Assembly: GCA_035362335.1 (NCBI GenBank) | Contig: DAOSDL010000001.1 | Coordinates: 186,001 to 250,000 of the forward strand | Reading direction: 5' to 3' | DNA length: 64,000 nucleotides | DNA from: JAOSJT01 sp035362335 | Lineage (GTDB): Bacteria; Bacteroidota; Ignavibacteria; SZUA-365 | In this document: positions 55,250-63,534 of the stretch, piece after piece | How positions within the stretch are numbered: the first letter of the stretch is position 1 | How the letters are laid out: each line of letters begins with the position of its first letter | Translations under genes and position numbers: made by a program | The notes under the pieces: generated by a model | The model's database searches: none | Told to the model about the DNA's origin: nothing | What the model saw: the letters and a program-made list of their open reading frames with translations, nothing else

Positions 55250-56011
55250 CTACTGCGTCAAAGCGAAAACAATGATATTCAGGCCCATCTGCAAAGCCTT
55301 GAGGCGCACTTCCTCGGGATTCTTGTGCACGTCGGCGTCGGCCCAGCCGTCGGCGAGATTCGTTTCGTAGGTGTAGTACAGCACGAGACGTCCCTCGTGG
55401 AAGATGCCGAAGCCCTGAGGAGGTTTGTTGTCGTGCTCGTGGATTTTCGGCAAACCGTTCGGGAAGGAAAAATGCGCGTGGTAAATGGGATGGTCGAAGG
55501 GCAATTCGACCAGTTCGCGATCGGGGAACACTTTCTTGAGTTCACGCCGGAAGGGCTTGTCGAAGCCGTAGTCGTCGTCGACGTAGAGAAAGCCCCCGTT
55601 CTCGAGGTAATGCCGGAGATTCGCCGCTTCGCGATCGCTGAGATTGATGCTGCCGTGCGCGGTCATGAAGGCGAAGGGATAATCGAAGAGCCGCTCGCTG
55701 CCGACTTCCACGATTTCCTCGGTTTTCACATTCACCTCGATGCGCGTGTTCTGCTTGAGAAAGCGCAGCATGTTGAACTCGGAGGACGGGTCGTTGTACC
55801 AATCGCCGCCGCCGTTGAATTTCACGCGGGCAATGACAAAAGCGCTGTTCTTGCGCGGCGTGCCCTGTGCCCATGCATCGAGACCGATGAGGTGGCACAT
55901 GCCGAAGAAGAGCAGCAGAACAGCAACGGTGCGAACGCCGCATGCTCCGACGGCGCGGGGCCGCGGGCAGGTGGAGACGTGCATGGTGGAATGCGAAAGG
56001 TGGCGAATCAT
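55250..56011 (-). CDS. DUF4159 domain-containing secreted protein
   Basis: The 253-residue protein has a hydrophobic export segment (VAVLLLFFGMCHLIGLDAWA, then Q). A DUF4159 domain follows: FVIARVKFNGGGDWYNDPSS, FMTAHGSINLSDREAANLRH, LENGGFLYVDDDYGFDKPFR and EGRLVLYYTYETNLADGWAD. DUF4159 has a glutamine-amidotransferase-like fold and is usually encoded with BatA- and MoxR-like genes; its role is unknown. ATG 56011 is used; in-frame ATGs at 56029 and 55984 are possible. It is co-oriented and nearly contiguous with the DUF4175-like gene. Confidence 0.85.
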   Translation of the reverse strand: MIRHLSHSTMHVSTCPRPRAVGACGVRTVAVLLLFFGMCHLIGLDAWAQGTPRKNSAFVIARVKFNGGGDWYNDPSSEFNMLRFLKQNTRIEVNVKTEEIVEVGSERLFDYPFAFMTAHGSINLSDREAANLRHYLENGGFLYVDDDYGFDKPFRRELKKVFPDRELVELPFDHPIYHAHFSFPNGLPKIHEHDNKPPQGFGIFHEGRLVLYYTYETNLADGWADADVHKNPEEVRLKALQMGLNIIVFALTQ

Positions 56012-56264
56012 AGTCGGAAAAGTTACCATGCCACCACGTATGGAGCAAGGCGAATACTCGGTACATCGCAGCGGCCGGGAAGGTCGCGTGCAACGGGTCC
56101 GGCGCGGGCTGATTTCGAGTGACGCGTTATGGGAACGGCGGCAGTTGCTTTTTCCGCACAATGTTAGCCCCGCTACTTCATGCCGCGATGCACGGCACCT
56201 GCTATTGCATGTTCAAAATCCGATGGTTAGATTCCCCTGTCCGCCCACTATGCCCGGTGCGCAC

Positions 56265-56666
56265 ATGAAGGATTTTTCCATCAAGAAACTGTATTACTCG
56301 ATCAGCGAAGTCAGCAAGATCACCAACCTCGAACAGTATGTGCTGAGGTATTGGGAATCCGAATTCGATGAGCTCAAGCCCGCGAAAAACCGGGCCGGGA
56401 ATCGTATTTACACGAACAAGGACATACAGCTCATCCTGTTCATCAAGAAGCTGCTGCGCGACGAGCGCTACACGATTGAAGGCGCCAAGCAGGTGCTCAA
56501 GACCTACTCGCCCGGCAGCGACGCGGATTTCGGTCGCGAGGAGGATGCGGTGGAGCAGAATCCCGCGCAGACGGCCTTGATCTTCGAGCCCGAAGGACAG
56601 CTGCGCAGCGATTTGCTCAAGCTGCGGCAATTCCTCGAGGATTTGCGCGAGCGCATTCGCGCGTGA
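56265..56666 (+). CDS. MerR-family transcriptional regulator
   Basis: The 133-residue protein has the MerR winged-helix DNA-binding domain: YYSISEVSKITNLEQYVLRY, WESEFDELKPAKNRAGNRIY, NKDIQLILFIKKLLRDERYT and IEGAKQVLK. This is the subgroup with a short C-terminal coiled coil (LRSDLLKLRQFLEDLRERIR) and no effector domain, common in Bacteroidota. ATG 56265 (MKDFSIKK) is preferred; ATG 56250 is in frame. The gene precedes tRNA-Pro and is divergent from the DUF4159 gene; targets unknown. Confidence 0.92.
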   Translation: MKDFSIKKLYYSISEVSKITNLEQYVLRYWESEFDELKPAKNRAGNRIYTNKDIQLILFIKKLLRDERYTIEGAKQVLKTYSPGSDADFGREEDAVEQNPAQTALIFEPEGQLRSDLLKLRQFLEDLRERIRA

Positions 56667-56693
56667 AGCTGGTGTTTTTCGGGAGAGTTTTTC

Positions 56694-56701
56694 GTATATT
56701 G
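56694..56701 (+). promoter_or_regulatory. GTATATTG promoter-like element before tRNA-Pro
   Basis: GTATATTG lies 25 bases before the tRNA 5' end and 28 bases after the MerR stop, so it can act as the tRNA's own promoter -7 element. Confidence 0.55.
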
Positions 56702-56726
56702 GAAATCTCGCCTCCGGGCGATGGAC

Positions 56727-56800
<74 letters not shown>

Positions 56801-56818
56801 CACAGCGACAGAATGCGG

Positions 56819-56851
56819 AAAACAGCACGTGCCCCGTGCTGTTTTTCTTTT
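56819..56851 (+). terminator. Terminator between tRNA-Pro and rnhC
   Basis: AAAACAGCACG and CGTGCTGTTTT form an 11-bp stem with a five-base loop, followed by TCTTTTC on the plus strand. It ends the tRNA transcript and may also serve convergent rnhC. Confidence 0.88.
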
Positions 56852-56854
56852 CCC

Positions 56855-57790
56855 CTACCCCTTGATCAGGCGCGAGCTGCGGAAGTGCAGTTTCGCGTAA
56901 TCGCGCAGGGCCGCCCAGCCGTGGGTGCGTACGATGTGCGTTCCCGCTGCTGCGATTCCTCGTTCGTCCGAGGCGCCGAGCGGGAGCGCATGCCCGCACT
57001 GCTGTTCGAGTTGTTTCATGCGTCGCACGAATTCGTCGCGCGCGAGCACCGAGGCGGCGGCGACGGCGGGATCGGCCTCGGCGCGCACGTGCTGATGCAC
57101 TTTGATACCGCGACCGAGGGGAAGCAATGCGCGCTCGATGACGTGTTCGCCGGCGAATTTATCACAGATGGCGTGTGCGGCCGAACATCCGGCTTCGAGC
57201 AGATTTTCGATGCAGCGCGCATGCATCCACGCGAGAATACGCTGGGAATTTTTGCCAAAGCTCGTGCCTTCCATGAAGGTGTTGTATTTGGCCGGCGGCA
57301 CAACCACCACGGTGCAGCGTTCGCCGCAGATTTCCCGCACCTTGCGTGCGGCGATGGTGATACGCTCGGCGCTCAGTTCCTTGCTGTCGCGCAGCAGCGC
57401 GCTCTTCAGTTTCAGCAAATCCTCGGGCGTGACACAGACGCCCGCGGCGACCAATGGTCCGAAGTAATCGCCTTTGCCCGATTCATCCACGCCAATCCAG
57501 GTCGTGATATTCGACGGGAGGAAGGCGCTCGCGAGGGGCTCGCTGCCGTGGAGTTGTAGCTCGACGCGTTGTCGCAGCGGACTATCCTTGCCCTGGATTT
57601 TGGGTGTGAGATTACCCTTCGCGTTGAAATACACGACCACCTTGACGCTGTCCTTGCCATCGCGCAGCGTGGCCTCGACATTCCAGTCCCGCGTTTCGAT
57701 GTCGCCGTGGGACAGCCCTTCGCCGTCACAGGCGGCGAGAATGCGGCGCAGTTCGGCGGTGGCTCGTTGCAGGGCTTCGTGTGTGCTCAT
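56855..57790 (-). CDS. rnhC: Ribonuclease HIII
   Basis: The 311-residue enzyme degrades RNA in RNA-DNA hybrids. The HIII type is indicated by the N-terminal TBP-like substrate-binding domain (1-95) and by GVDESGKGDYFGPLV, whose DE-SGKGD is the HIII form of the catalytic Asp-Glu motif. LLRDSKELSAERI and AEADPAVAAASVLARDEF carry the other acidic residues. ATG 57790 is used; an upstream start lies in the divergent region. Convergent with tRNA-Pro. Confidence 0.94.
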   Translation of the reverse strand: MSTHEALQRATAELRRILAACDGEGLSHGDIETRDWNVEATLRDGKDSVKVVVYFNAKGNLTPKIQGKDSPLRQRVELQLHGSEPLASAFLPSNITTWIGVDESGKGDYFGPLVAAGVCVTPEDLLKLKSALLRDSKELSAERITIAARKVREICGERCTVVVVPPAKYNTFMEGTSFGKNSQRILAWMHARCIENLLEAGCSAAHAICDKFAGEHVIERALLPLGRGIKVHQHVRAEADPAVAAASVLARDEFVRRMKQLEQQCGHALPLGASDERGIAAAGTHIVRTHGWAALRDYAKLHFRSSRLIKG

Positions 57791-57913
57791 CAGAGGTGGA
57801 TCCGTTGCTGTTTGTGGGCGAACGCTGCAGGGGAAATGTATCAACTCCTGGAGAATTTGTTGCTATTGCCGGGTGTGGCTGTTGCTGAGTTGGGGACCGG
57901 GTTTTTCGGGGCG

Positions 57914-58244
57914 GGCTGAGTGCGTGATACATTTGAAGAGGGCGCGGAGAGCGCCGAGAGCGCGGAGGAATGGTTGAGGGCGCTTCCCGCGCGCATCCTG
58001 CTGGCTGGCTGAGTGCGGGATACATTTGAAGAGATGAAAGAGAGCGGAGAGAGCGGAGAGGAATTGTTGAGGGTGCTTCCCGCTCGAATCCTGCGGGCTG
58101 GCCGAGTGCGTGATACATTCGAAGAGATGAAAGAGAGCGGAGAGAGCGGAGAGGAATTGTTGAGGGTGCGGCCCGCTCGAATCTTGCCGGCTGGCTGAGA
58201 GCGGGATACATTCGAGAAGAGCGCGGAGGATGGGTTGAGGGTGC
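57914..58244. repeat. 93-bp direct tandem repeat, three full units plus a partial fourth
   Basis: Units start at 57914, 58007, 58100 and 58193, exactly 93 bases apart; the fourth is truncated at about 58244. Units 2 and 3 differ at about seven positions and unit 1 is more diverged. Each begins GGCTGAGTGCG, has GATACATTTGAAGAG, a GA-rich centre (GAGAGCGGAGAG) and GTTGAGGGTGC. The block fills the gap between divergent rnhC and the M23 gene. Because 93 is a multiple of three, several frames stay open, but none shows family features. Confidence 0.93.
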
Positions 58245-58277
58245 ATTGCTCGATTGGGCTTCGGGCCGTATCTTTTG

Positions 58278-59624
58278 ATGATGGTACCGATCAATGTATT
58301 TCCCGCACCTCGACGTGAGGTTCTTTTCCTGTTCATTATAGGGGCGTCGCTGCTTTTGCTGCTCGCCTGCGCGGTGTATCTGATTCAGGATGGAGATGAT
58401 GCGCCGGTGTCGGTGGACAAGGTGCAAGCGGTTCGCGACAGCATACCTGTGTTGTATGAGGATGCCGATGCGCTGGGCATGCGGGAGTTTCGTGGCGAGA
58501 TTGCGCGCAACATGCCGTTCGCCAGCGCTCTGCTCGCTGCGGGCATTGATCGTGCCGTGGCCGATACGGTGCAGCGACAACTCGAAGCGGTGGGCTTCAA
58601 TTTTCAGCGCTGTATGCCGGGACAGCAATTTGTGGCGCAGGTGGATAGCAACGGCGCCCTGGCGCGCTTCCGCTACGAGGTCGACCGCCTCCGCAGTTAT
58701 TGGGTGTGCCGCAATGCCGCTGGTGTGCTGGAAGCGCGGCAATGGGAAATTCCGGTGCAGTCCGAACTCGTCGTGGTCGAGGGCGAAGTGCGGAGTTCGG
58801 TGTATCACACCATCATGTCCATGGGCGAAAAGCCGCAGCTCGTGGCGGATTACGCCGAGGTGCTGGGCTACGATATCGATTTCATCTTCGATCCACGTGT
58901 GGGCGATCGTTTCGGCATACTCGTCGAGAAAAAACTGCTGGACGGCGATATCGTCGGCTACGGACGCATTCTGGCCGCCTCGTACGTAGGCGAAATCACC
59001 GGCGACGTGCGCGGCTACTGGTACGATGCGGACAGCACCGTGCAGGGTTGGTTTGCCCCCGATGGAGAGAATTTGCAAAAGGCCTTCATGCGCAGTCCGC
59101 TGAGCATACTGCGCGTCACCAGCGGATTCGGCATGCGCATGCACCCGATCAGCGGGCGACGCAAGATGCACACCGGCATCGATTACGCGGCACCCACCGG
59201 AACGCCGGTGTGGGCTGTGGGCTCGGGTACGGTACAGTTTGCCGGCTGGAAAGGTGGTTACGGCAAGACCATCGAAATCCGTCATGCCGGCGGCGTGGTC
59301 ACACGCTACGGCCATCTCTCGCGCATCGGCGTGTCGCGTGGACAGGCGGTGCGGCAGCATCAGACCATCGGTGCCGTGGGCAGTACGGGATTTTCCACCG
59401 GACCGCATCTGCATTTCGAATATCTGGTCGGAGGACAGTTCATTCCTCCCCGCAAGTTGAAGAATCCCCCGCTCAAACGTCTGCCGCAGTCGTCCATGGA
59501 CGCGTTCACGGCGCATATGCGCACGGTGGACAGTCTGTGGAGCGCCACGCCGCGCGTAGAGGGTCGGCGTCGCATCGCCATTGCACAGGCGGCGAGCGAT
59601 GGCGCGCGGAAGTCGCGTTCCTGA
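58278..59624 (+). CDS. M23-family metallopeptidase (murein endopeptidase-like), membrane-anchored
   Basis: The 448-residue protein has one N-terminal membrane anchor (LFLFIIGASLLLLLACAVYL) and a middle region with OapA/LysM-like repeat character (about 60-260: QFVAQVDSNGALARFRYEVD). The C-terminal LytM/M23 domain has zinc residues His298 and Asp302 in HTGIDYA and His377/His379 in PHLHFEY, plus SGFGMRMHPISGRRK. The intact HxxxD and HxH sites predict an active murein hydrolase. The ATG pair at 58278/58281 follows TATCTTTTG. The gene starts 33 bases after the tandem repeat. Confidence 0.93.
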   Translation: MMVPINVFPAPRREVLFLFIIGASLLLLLACAVYLIQDGDDAPVSVDKVQAVRDSIPVLYEDADALGMREFRGEIARNMPFASALLAAGIDRAVADTVQRQLEAVGFNFQRCMPGQQFVAQVDSNGALARFRYEVDRLRSYWVCRNAAGVLEARQWEIPVQSELVVVEGEVRSSVYHTIMSMGEKPQLVADYAEVLGYDIDFIFDPRVGDRFGILVEKKLLDGDIVGYGRILAASYVGEITGDVRGYWYDADSTVQGWFAPDGENLQKAFMRSPLSILRVTSGFGMRMHPISGRRKMHTGIDYAAPTGTPVWAVGSGTVQFAGWKGGYGKTIEIRHAGGVVTRYGHLSRIGVSRGQAVRQHQTIGAVGSTGFSTGPHLHFEYLVGGQFIPPRKLKNPPLKRLPQSSMDAFTAHMRTVDSLWSATPRVEGRRRIAIAQAASDGARKSRS

Positions 59625-59770
59625 ATCCACCCCCCGCGTGCCTTTGTGCGATGCAACAAGAGGATATGCTGTCCGTACACGCAGCATTGTCCGCGATTCG
59701 CACGCGACGCCGGGGTGACATTCCCCTCACGTTTCGACACACCGTTTTCCATCCACATACAAGGTGCTCC

Positions 59771-61708
59771 ATGAGATCACGATTCATGGTTCTTCTCGCA
59801 TTGTTGCTCACAGCTGCCGCGCGGGCACAGGTGCAACCGGGCGAGAATCTCGAAGTCAGCGGGATACCACCGATTCCCAAACAGCTCGTGGAACGGGCGC
59901 AGCAGTATCAGAACGCCCGCTCCGCGGGGATTGCCGATTGGGATGCGCACGACAAGGGCATGTACATCAGCACGCGTTTCGCCAACACCGCGCAGGTGCA
60001 TCACATCGCGGGGCCGGGTATGGCGCGGCAGCAGATCACGTTTTTCGAAGAACCCGTGTCGGGTGTGTCCACCGATCCGCGTCCCGGCCGGGATGGCTTC
60101 GCCTTCACGCGTGACGTGGGCGGCGGGGAGTTTTACCAGATCTACTACTTCGACCGCGCCACGGGTTCGACGCGCCTGTTGACGGACGGCAAGAGCCGCA
60201 ACACCGGCGCCTATTGGACGCGCAGCGGCGACAAATTCACCTACGCCAGCAACAAGCGCAATGGCAAGGACACCGACGTCTGGATCATGGATGCGGACAA
60301 GCCCGAAGCCGCCGCGATAGTGACCGAGCGCGAGGGTGCGTGGTATCCGGCCGCATGGTCGCCGGACGGCAAACAGCTGGTGGTGACGCAATTCATTTCG
60401 GCGCAGAAGAGCTTGCCCTTCATCGTCGATCTCGTGACGAAGCAGTTCACTCCGCTGTTTCGCGAAAACGACGGCGACGTGGCGTACGGCGACTTCTCCT
60501 GGTCCAGCGACGGCAAGCGCATTTACTACACCGCCGACGCGGGCCGCGAATTCGCCACACTGTTCGTGTACGAAATCGCGCGTCGCGAGCATCGCTGCAT
60601 GCTTCCCGAGCTGCGTTGGGAAATGGAAGGCGTAAGTTTTTCGCGTGATGGCAAATGGCTGGCCTACACACTGAATGCGGACGGACGTGGCGAATTGCAT
60701 TTGCTTGCGCTTCCCTCCATGCGCGAGGTGAAAATCGCGGGATTGCCGACTGGACTGATCGGCGGGCTGCGTTTCAGTCGCGACAGCCGTCGTCTGGCCC
60801 TGAGTATCAACGCGGCCGACAGTCCCACCGATGTGTACGTGGTGGATTTGCCCGCCGGCAAGCTCACGCGCTGGACGTTCAGCGAGGTGGGGGGCTTGAA
60901 CACGGCGACATTCTCCAGTCCGAAGCTGATTCACTATCCGACCTTCGACAAGGTGGATGGTAAGCCGCGGGAGATTCCCGCATTCATCGCCATGCCGAAA
61001 CACGCGCGCGGCAAGGTGCCGGTGATCATCGACATTCACGGCGGCCCGGAAGGACAGTCGCGTCCGTACTTCAATCCCGTGATGCAGTATTGGGTAAACG
61101 AGCTGGGTTGCGCGGTGGTGCAGCCCAATGTGCGCGGATCCACGGGCTACGGCAAGACCTATCTGGCCTTGGACAATGGATTCAACCGCGAGCATTCGGT
61201 GCAGGACATCGGCGCATTGCTGGACTGGATCGCGAAGCAGCCCGAGCTGGATGCGTCGCGTGTGGCGGTGCTGGGCGGTTCGTACGGTGGCTACATGGTG
61301 CTGGCCGCGCTCACCACGTATCCCGAACGCATCAAATGCGGCGTGGACGTGGTGGGGATTTCGAATTTCGTCACCTTCCTGGAAAATACGCAGAGCTATC
61401 GCCGCGATCTGCGCCGTGTGGAATACGGCGACGAGCGCGACGAGAAAATGCGGGAGTTTCTTCTCCGCATTTCCCCGACAACGAATGCCGGCAAGATCCG
61501 TTCGCCGCTGTTCGTGGCGCAGGGCGAGAACGATCCGCGCGTGCCCGCTAGCGAGGCGCGACAGATTGTGGAGGCGGTGCGCGGCAATGGCATTCCGGTG
61601 TGGACCATGTTTGCCAAGGACGAAGGCCACGGTTTCAGTAAAAAGAACAACCGCGATTATTTCACCTGGGCCACAATTCTGTTTTTCGAGCAGTTCCTGC
61701 TGAAATAG
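59771..61708 (+). CDS. Secreted S9-family serine peptidase (prolyl oligopeptidase/acylaminoacyl-peptidase type)
   Basis: The 645-residue protein has a signal peptide (FMVLLALLLTAAARA, then Q). A WD40-like/TolB beta-propeller follows (about 40-385, with TYASNKRNGKDTDVWIMDAD, AWSPDGKQLVV and DFSWSSDGKRIYYT). The alpha/beta-hydrolase domain (about 400-645) contains IDIHGGPEGQSRP, NVRGSTGYGKTY, Ser504 in GGSYGGYM, Asp588 in ENDPRVP and His620 in EGHGFSK, so the triad is complete. It should degrade peptides in the periplasm or outside. A perfect terminator follows. Confidence 0.95.
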   Translation: MRSRFMVLLALLLTAAARAQVQPGENLEVSGIPPIPKQLVERAQQYQNARSAGIADWDAHDKGMYISTRFANTAQVHHIAGPGMARQQITFFEEPVSGVSTDPRPGRDGFAFTRDVGGGEFYQIYYFDRATGSTRLLTDGKSRNTGAYWTRSGDKFTYASNKRNGKDTDVWIMDADKPEAAAIVTEREGAWYPAAWSPDGKQLVVTQFISAQKSLPFIVDLVTKQFTPLFRENDGDVAYGDFSWSSDGKRIYYTADAGREFATLFVYEIARREHRCMLPELRWEMEGVSFSRDGKWLAYTLNADGRGELHLLALPSMREVKIAGLPTGLIGGLRFSRDSRRLALSINAADSPTDVYVVDLPAGKLTRWTFSEVGGLNTATFSSPKLIHYPTFDKVDGKPREIPAFIAMPKHARGKVPVIIDIHGGPEGQSRPYFNPVMQYWVNELGCAVVQPNVRGSTGYGKTYLALDNGFNREHSVQDIGALLDWIAKQPELDASRVAVLGGSYGGYMVLAALTTYPERIKCGVDVVGISNFVTFLENTQSYRRDLRRVEYGDERDEKMREFLLRISPTTNAGKIRSPLFVAQGENDPRVPASEARQIVEAVRGNGIPVWTMFAKDEGHGFSKKNNRDYFTWATILFFEQFLLK

Positions 61709-61732
61709 AAAACGCAGTAGTACGGCAACTCA

Positions 61733-61770
61733 CAGCCGATGCGCGGCACTGCGCATCGGCTGTTTTTTTT
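61733..61770 (+). terminator. Rho-independent terminator of the S9 peptidase gene
   Basis: CAGCCGATGCGC and GCGCATCGGCTG form a perfect 12-bp stem with loop GGCACT, followed by eight T. Confidence 0.95.
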
Positions 61771-61840
61771 CACACATGCATTTGCACCTTGCGGGTGAAA
61801 TGCCCACCTTGCCGCGAAACCCGACAGCAAGGAGGCGGCG

Positions 61841-62185
61841 GTGCAGGACAGAACTCTCGAGGTGTTGCGCGCGACGGAAGTGGTAATAGCCAATCATTTC
61901 GCGCTGGAAGGCGAGACGGGCGATGAGTGGGACGACGAACGGATTTTCCGCGCCGCGCTGATCGAACGCATTGTGCAACTCCTCGAGTATCAGCTCGAAC
62001 GCCTGATGCACATCCTGTACCGCATCGATGTGGACGAAGCGGCGGTGAATCGCTGCTTCCGGAATCTGCCGCCGGGCGAGGTGGCCGCCGCGCTGGCGGA
62101 CTTGATCATTGCGCGTCAGAAAGAGAAAGTGCTGACGCGACGGGGCATGAAGGACAAGGGGGCAGGTAGGGAAAGCGTGGAATGA
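61841..62185 (+). CDS. Hypothetical helical protein
   Basis: A 114-residue frame starts at GTG 61841, which has an excellent AAGGAGG Shine-Dalgarno at five-base spacing; no in-frame ATG offers a better start. The product is largely helical and acidic (EVVIANHFALEGETGDEWDD, IERIVQLLEYQLERLMHILY), with a basic C-terminus. No family was recognised. No signal peptide or membrane helix is visible. It lies between a strong terminator and a minus-strand terminator, so it is a monocistronic unit. Confidence 0.75.
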   Translation: MQDRTLEVLRATEVVIANHFALEGETGDEWDDERIFRAALIERIVQLLEYQLERLMHILYRIDVDEAAVNRCFRNLPPGEVAAALADLIIARQKEKVLTRRGMKDKGAGRESVE

Positions 62186-62236
62186 AACTCCCCAACGCGT
62201 TACGCGCGCATGCACGAACTGTGTTTCGATTTGGTA

Positions 62237-62278
62237 AATAAAAACGTCCGCGCAAGGTCTGAGCCCTGCGCGGACGTT
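62237..62278 (-). terminator. Rho-independent terminator for the minus-strand PDZ gene
   Basis: Read on the minus strand, AACGTCCGCGCA and TGCGCGGACGTT form a perfect 12-bp stem (12-base loop) followed by TTTTTATTT. It lies 18 bases past the PDZ stop and is convergent with the small helical-protein gene. Confidence 0.9.
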
Positions 62279-62295
62279 CTGTGTGTTCGCCGGGA

Positions 62296-63342
62296 TCAAA
62301 TTTGTCGGGTACGAATGCGGATCTGCTTATCCTCTGTGGACACGTCGATCCTCTCCTGCATTTCCTGCAAGTGTTTTTGCAATTCCTCCTGCATTCCTTG
62401 CAGTTCGAATTGCTTGCCGTTGAGCATGAGGCGGATTCCTTCGGCGCGATCCTGAATGTCATCGATGTCGATATCGATGTCGATGTCCTCCATGTCCTCG
62501 CCCTCATCGCCGTCGCCACGGAAGCGGAGGATGTGGCCCATGCCCGGTGTGCCGAGCATGCCATGTGGCTCGGGTGCTTCCTTCGCGGTGAGATTGAGCG
62601 TCATTTTTCCGCCTTTGCGCAGGATTTCCACAGGAATGCTTTCGCCCGCATCATAGGCGGCGAGCACGGTGCGGAAGTCGTCCACGGCGGTGATGGTTTT
62701 TTTGCCCGCGCGCAGGATCACGTCGCCAGCTTTGAAGCCCGCCTTGGCGGCGTCGCTTTCCTCTTTCACGCTTTCCACCAGCACGCCCTTGCCCTCGGGA
62801 GCGCCGAAGTATTCGCCGAGTTGGCGGGACAGCGTGTTGAGGGAGAAGCCGTACACCGGCGTGCGCGGCGACCAGGCGAAGGGCGCGCTGGGTGGCATCG
62901 GTGCGCGGGGAATGCGAATGCTTTTGGAAATCACCCGGGCTTCTTTTTTCGCTTCGCCGAGAGTGACGGCGAGCGACTGCTTTTTCCCGTCGCGCAGCAC
63001 GGTCACCTGCGCCTTGGCTCCGGGGCTTTTATCCTTGAGCAAGCGGACGAGATCGTCGGCATCGCTCACCGCGCTGCCATCGACGTCCACGATGATGTCG
63101 CCCTTTTTGATGCCGGCCTTGTCGGCGGGGCTGTCGTCGAGCACTCCGCTCACCTGCGCGCCTTTCTCCGCGCTGCTCTTGTCGTCGTCCGAGCGGTCGA
63201 TGCTGCTCAGGCGTACGCCAAGCCAGGCGCCTTTCGCTTTCTCGGCGGAGGCGGTGGATTGTGCGTTGAGGGGGAGGTCCCAACTCACCCAGGTGCAGAG
63301 CAGCAGGAGCGCGAGGGCGGTGATGGATGTGGTTCGTTTCAT
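62296..63342 (-). CDS. Periplasmic protein with two PDZ domains and no protease domain
   Basis: The 348-residue protein has a signal peptide (ITALALLLLCTWVSWDLPLNA, then Q). PDZ 1 lies at about 35-130 (KGAWLGVRLSSID, SPADKAGIKKGDIIVDVDGS, VTVLRDGKKQSLAVTL) and PDZ 2 at about 180-255 (KAGFKAGDVILRAGKK, IPVEILRKGGKMTLNL). A DegP-type serine protease domain is absent. An acidic stretch of repeated Asp-Ile/Glu-Asp follows (about 275-300), then a Gln/Glu-rich helix. It is divergent from the ECF sigma gene (192 bases apart). A regulatory link to that sigma factor is possible but unproven. Confidence 0.9.
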   Translation of the reverse strand: MKRTTSITALALLLLCTWVSWDLPLNAQSTASAEKAKGAWLGVRLSSIDRSDDDKSSAEKGAQVSGVLDDSPADKAGIKKGDIIVDVDGSAVSDADDLVRLLKDKSPGAKAQVTVLRDGKKQSLAVTLGEAKKEARVISKSIRIPRAPMPPSAPFAWSPRTPVYGFSLNTLSRQLGEYFGAPEGKGVLVESVKEESDAAKAGFKAGDVILRAGKKTITAVDDFRTVLAAYDAGESIPVEILRKGGKMTLNLTAKEAPEPHGMLGTPGMGHILRFRGDGDEGEDMEDIDIDIDIDDIQDRAEGIRLMLNGKQFELQGMQEELQKHLQEMQERIDVSTEDKQIRIRTRQI

Positions 63343-63534
63343 GTGTACTCCGAAGCTGGTACAATCGTGTGTTCGAGTTCGAAGGCGTTTAGACGGAAAA
63401 GCCGCCGCGATGTTCCGTCGGAGAAGAGGGACATGCGCATTCCGACCTCAGCGGAAAAACCAGTACCTTTGCAGCGATCAGAGTGAAGCAACCATTTCGC
63501 GGCTTGCGGCGTCCAACGCGCGGCAGGTCAAGAA

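Noticed and set aside
57914..58244. CRISPR array
   Set aside because: The units are contiguous 93-bp direct repeats without unique spacers, and no cas genes are near.
57726..59687. Minus-strand open frame of 653 codons across the tandem repeat and the M23 gene
   Set aside because: It mostly mirrors the M23 gene and the repeat; the repeated Ser/Pro/Arg-rich product only reflects the 93-bp unit being a multiple of three.
58700..59770. Long plus-strand extension upstream of the S9 peptidase
   Set aside because: The extension overlaps the M23 peptidase in another frame and is Arg/His/Gly-rich. The signal peptide at ATG 59771 marks the real start.
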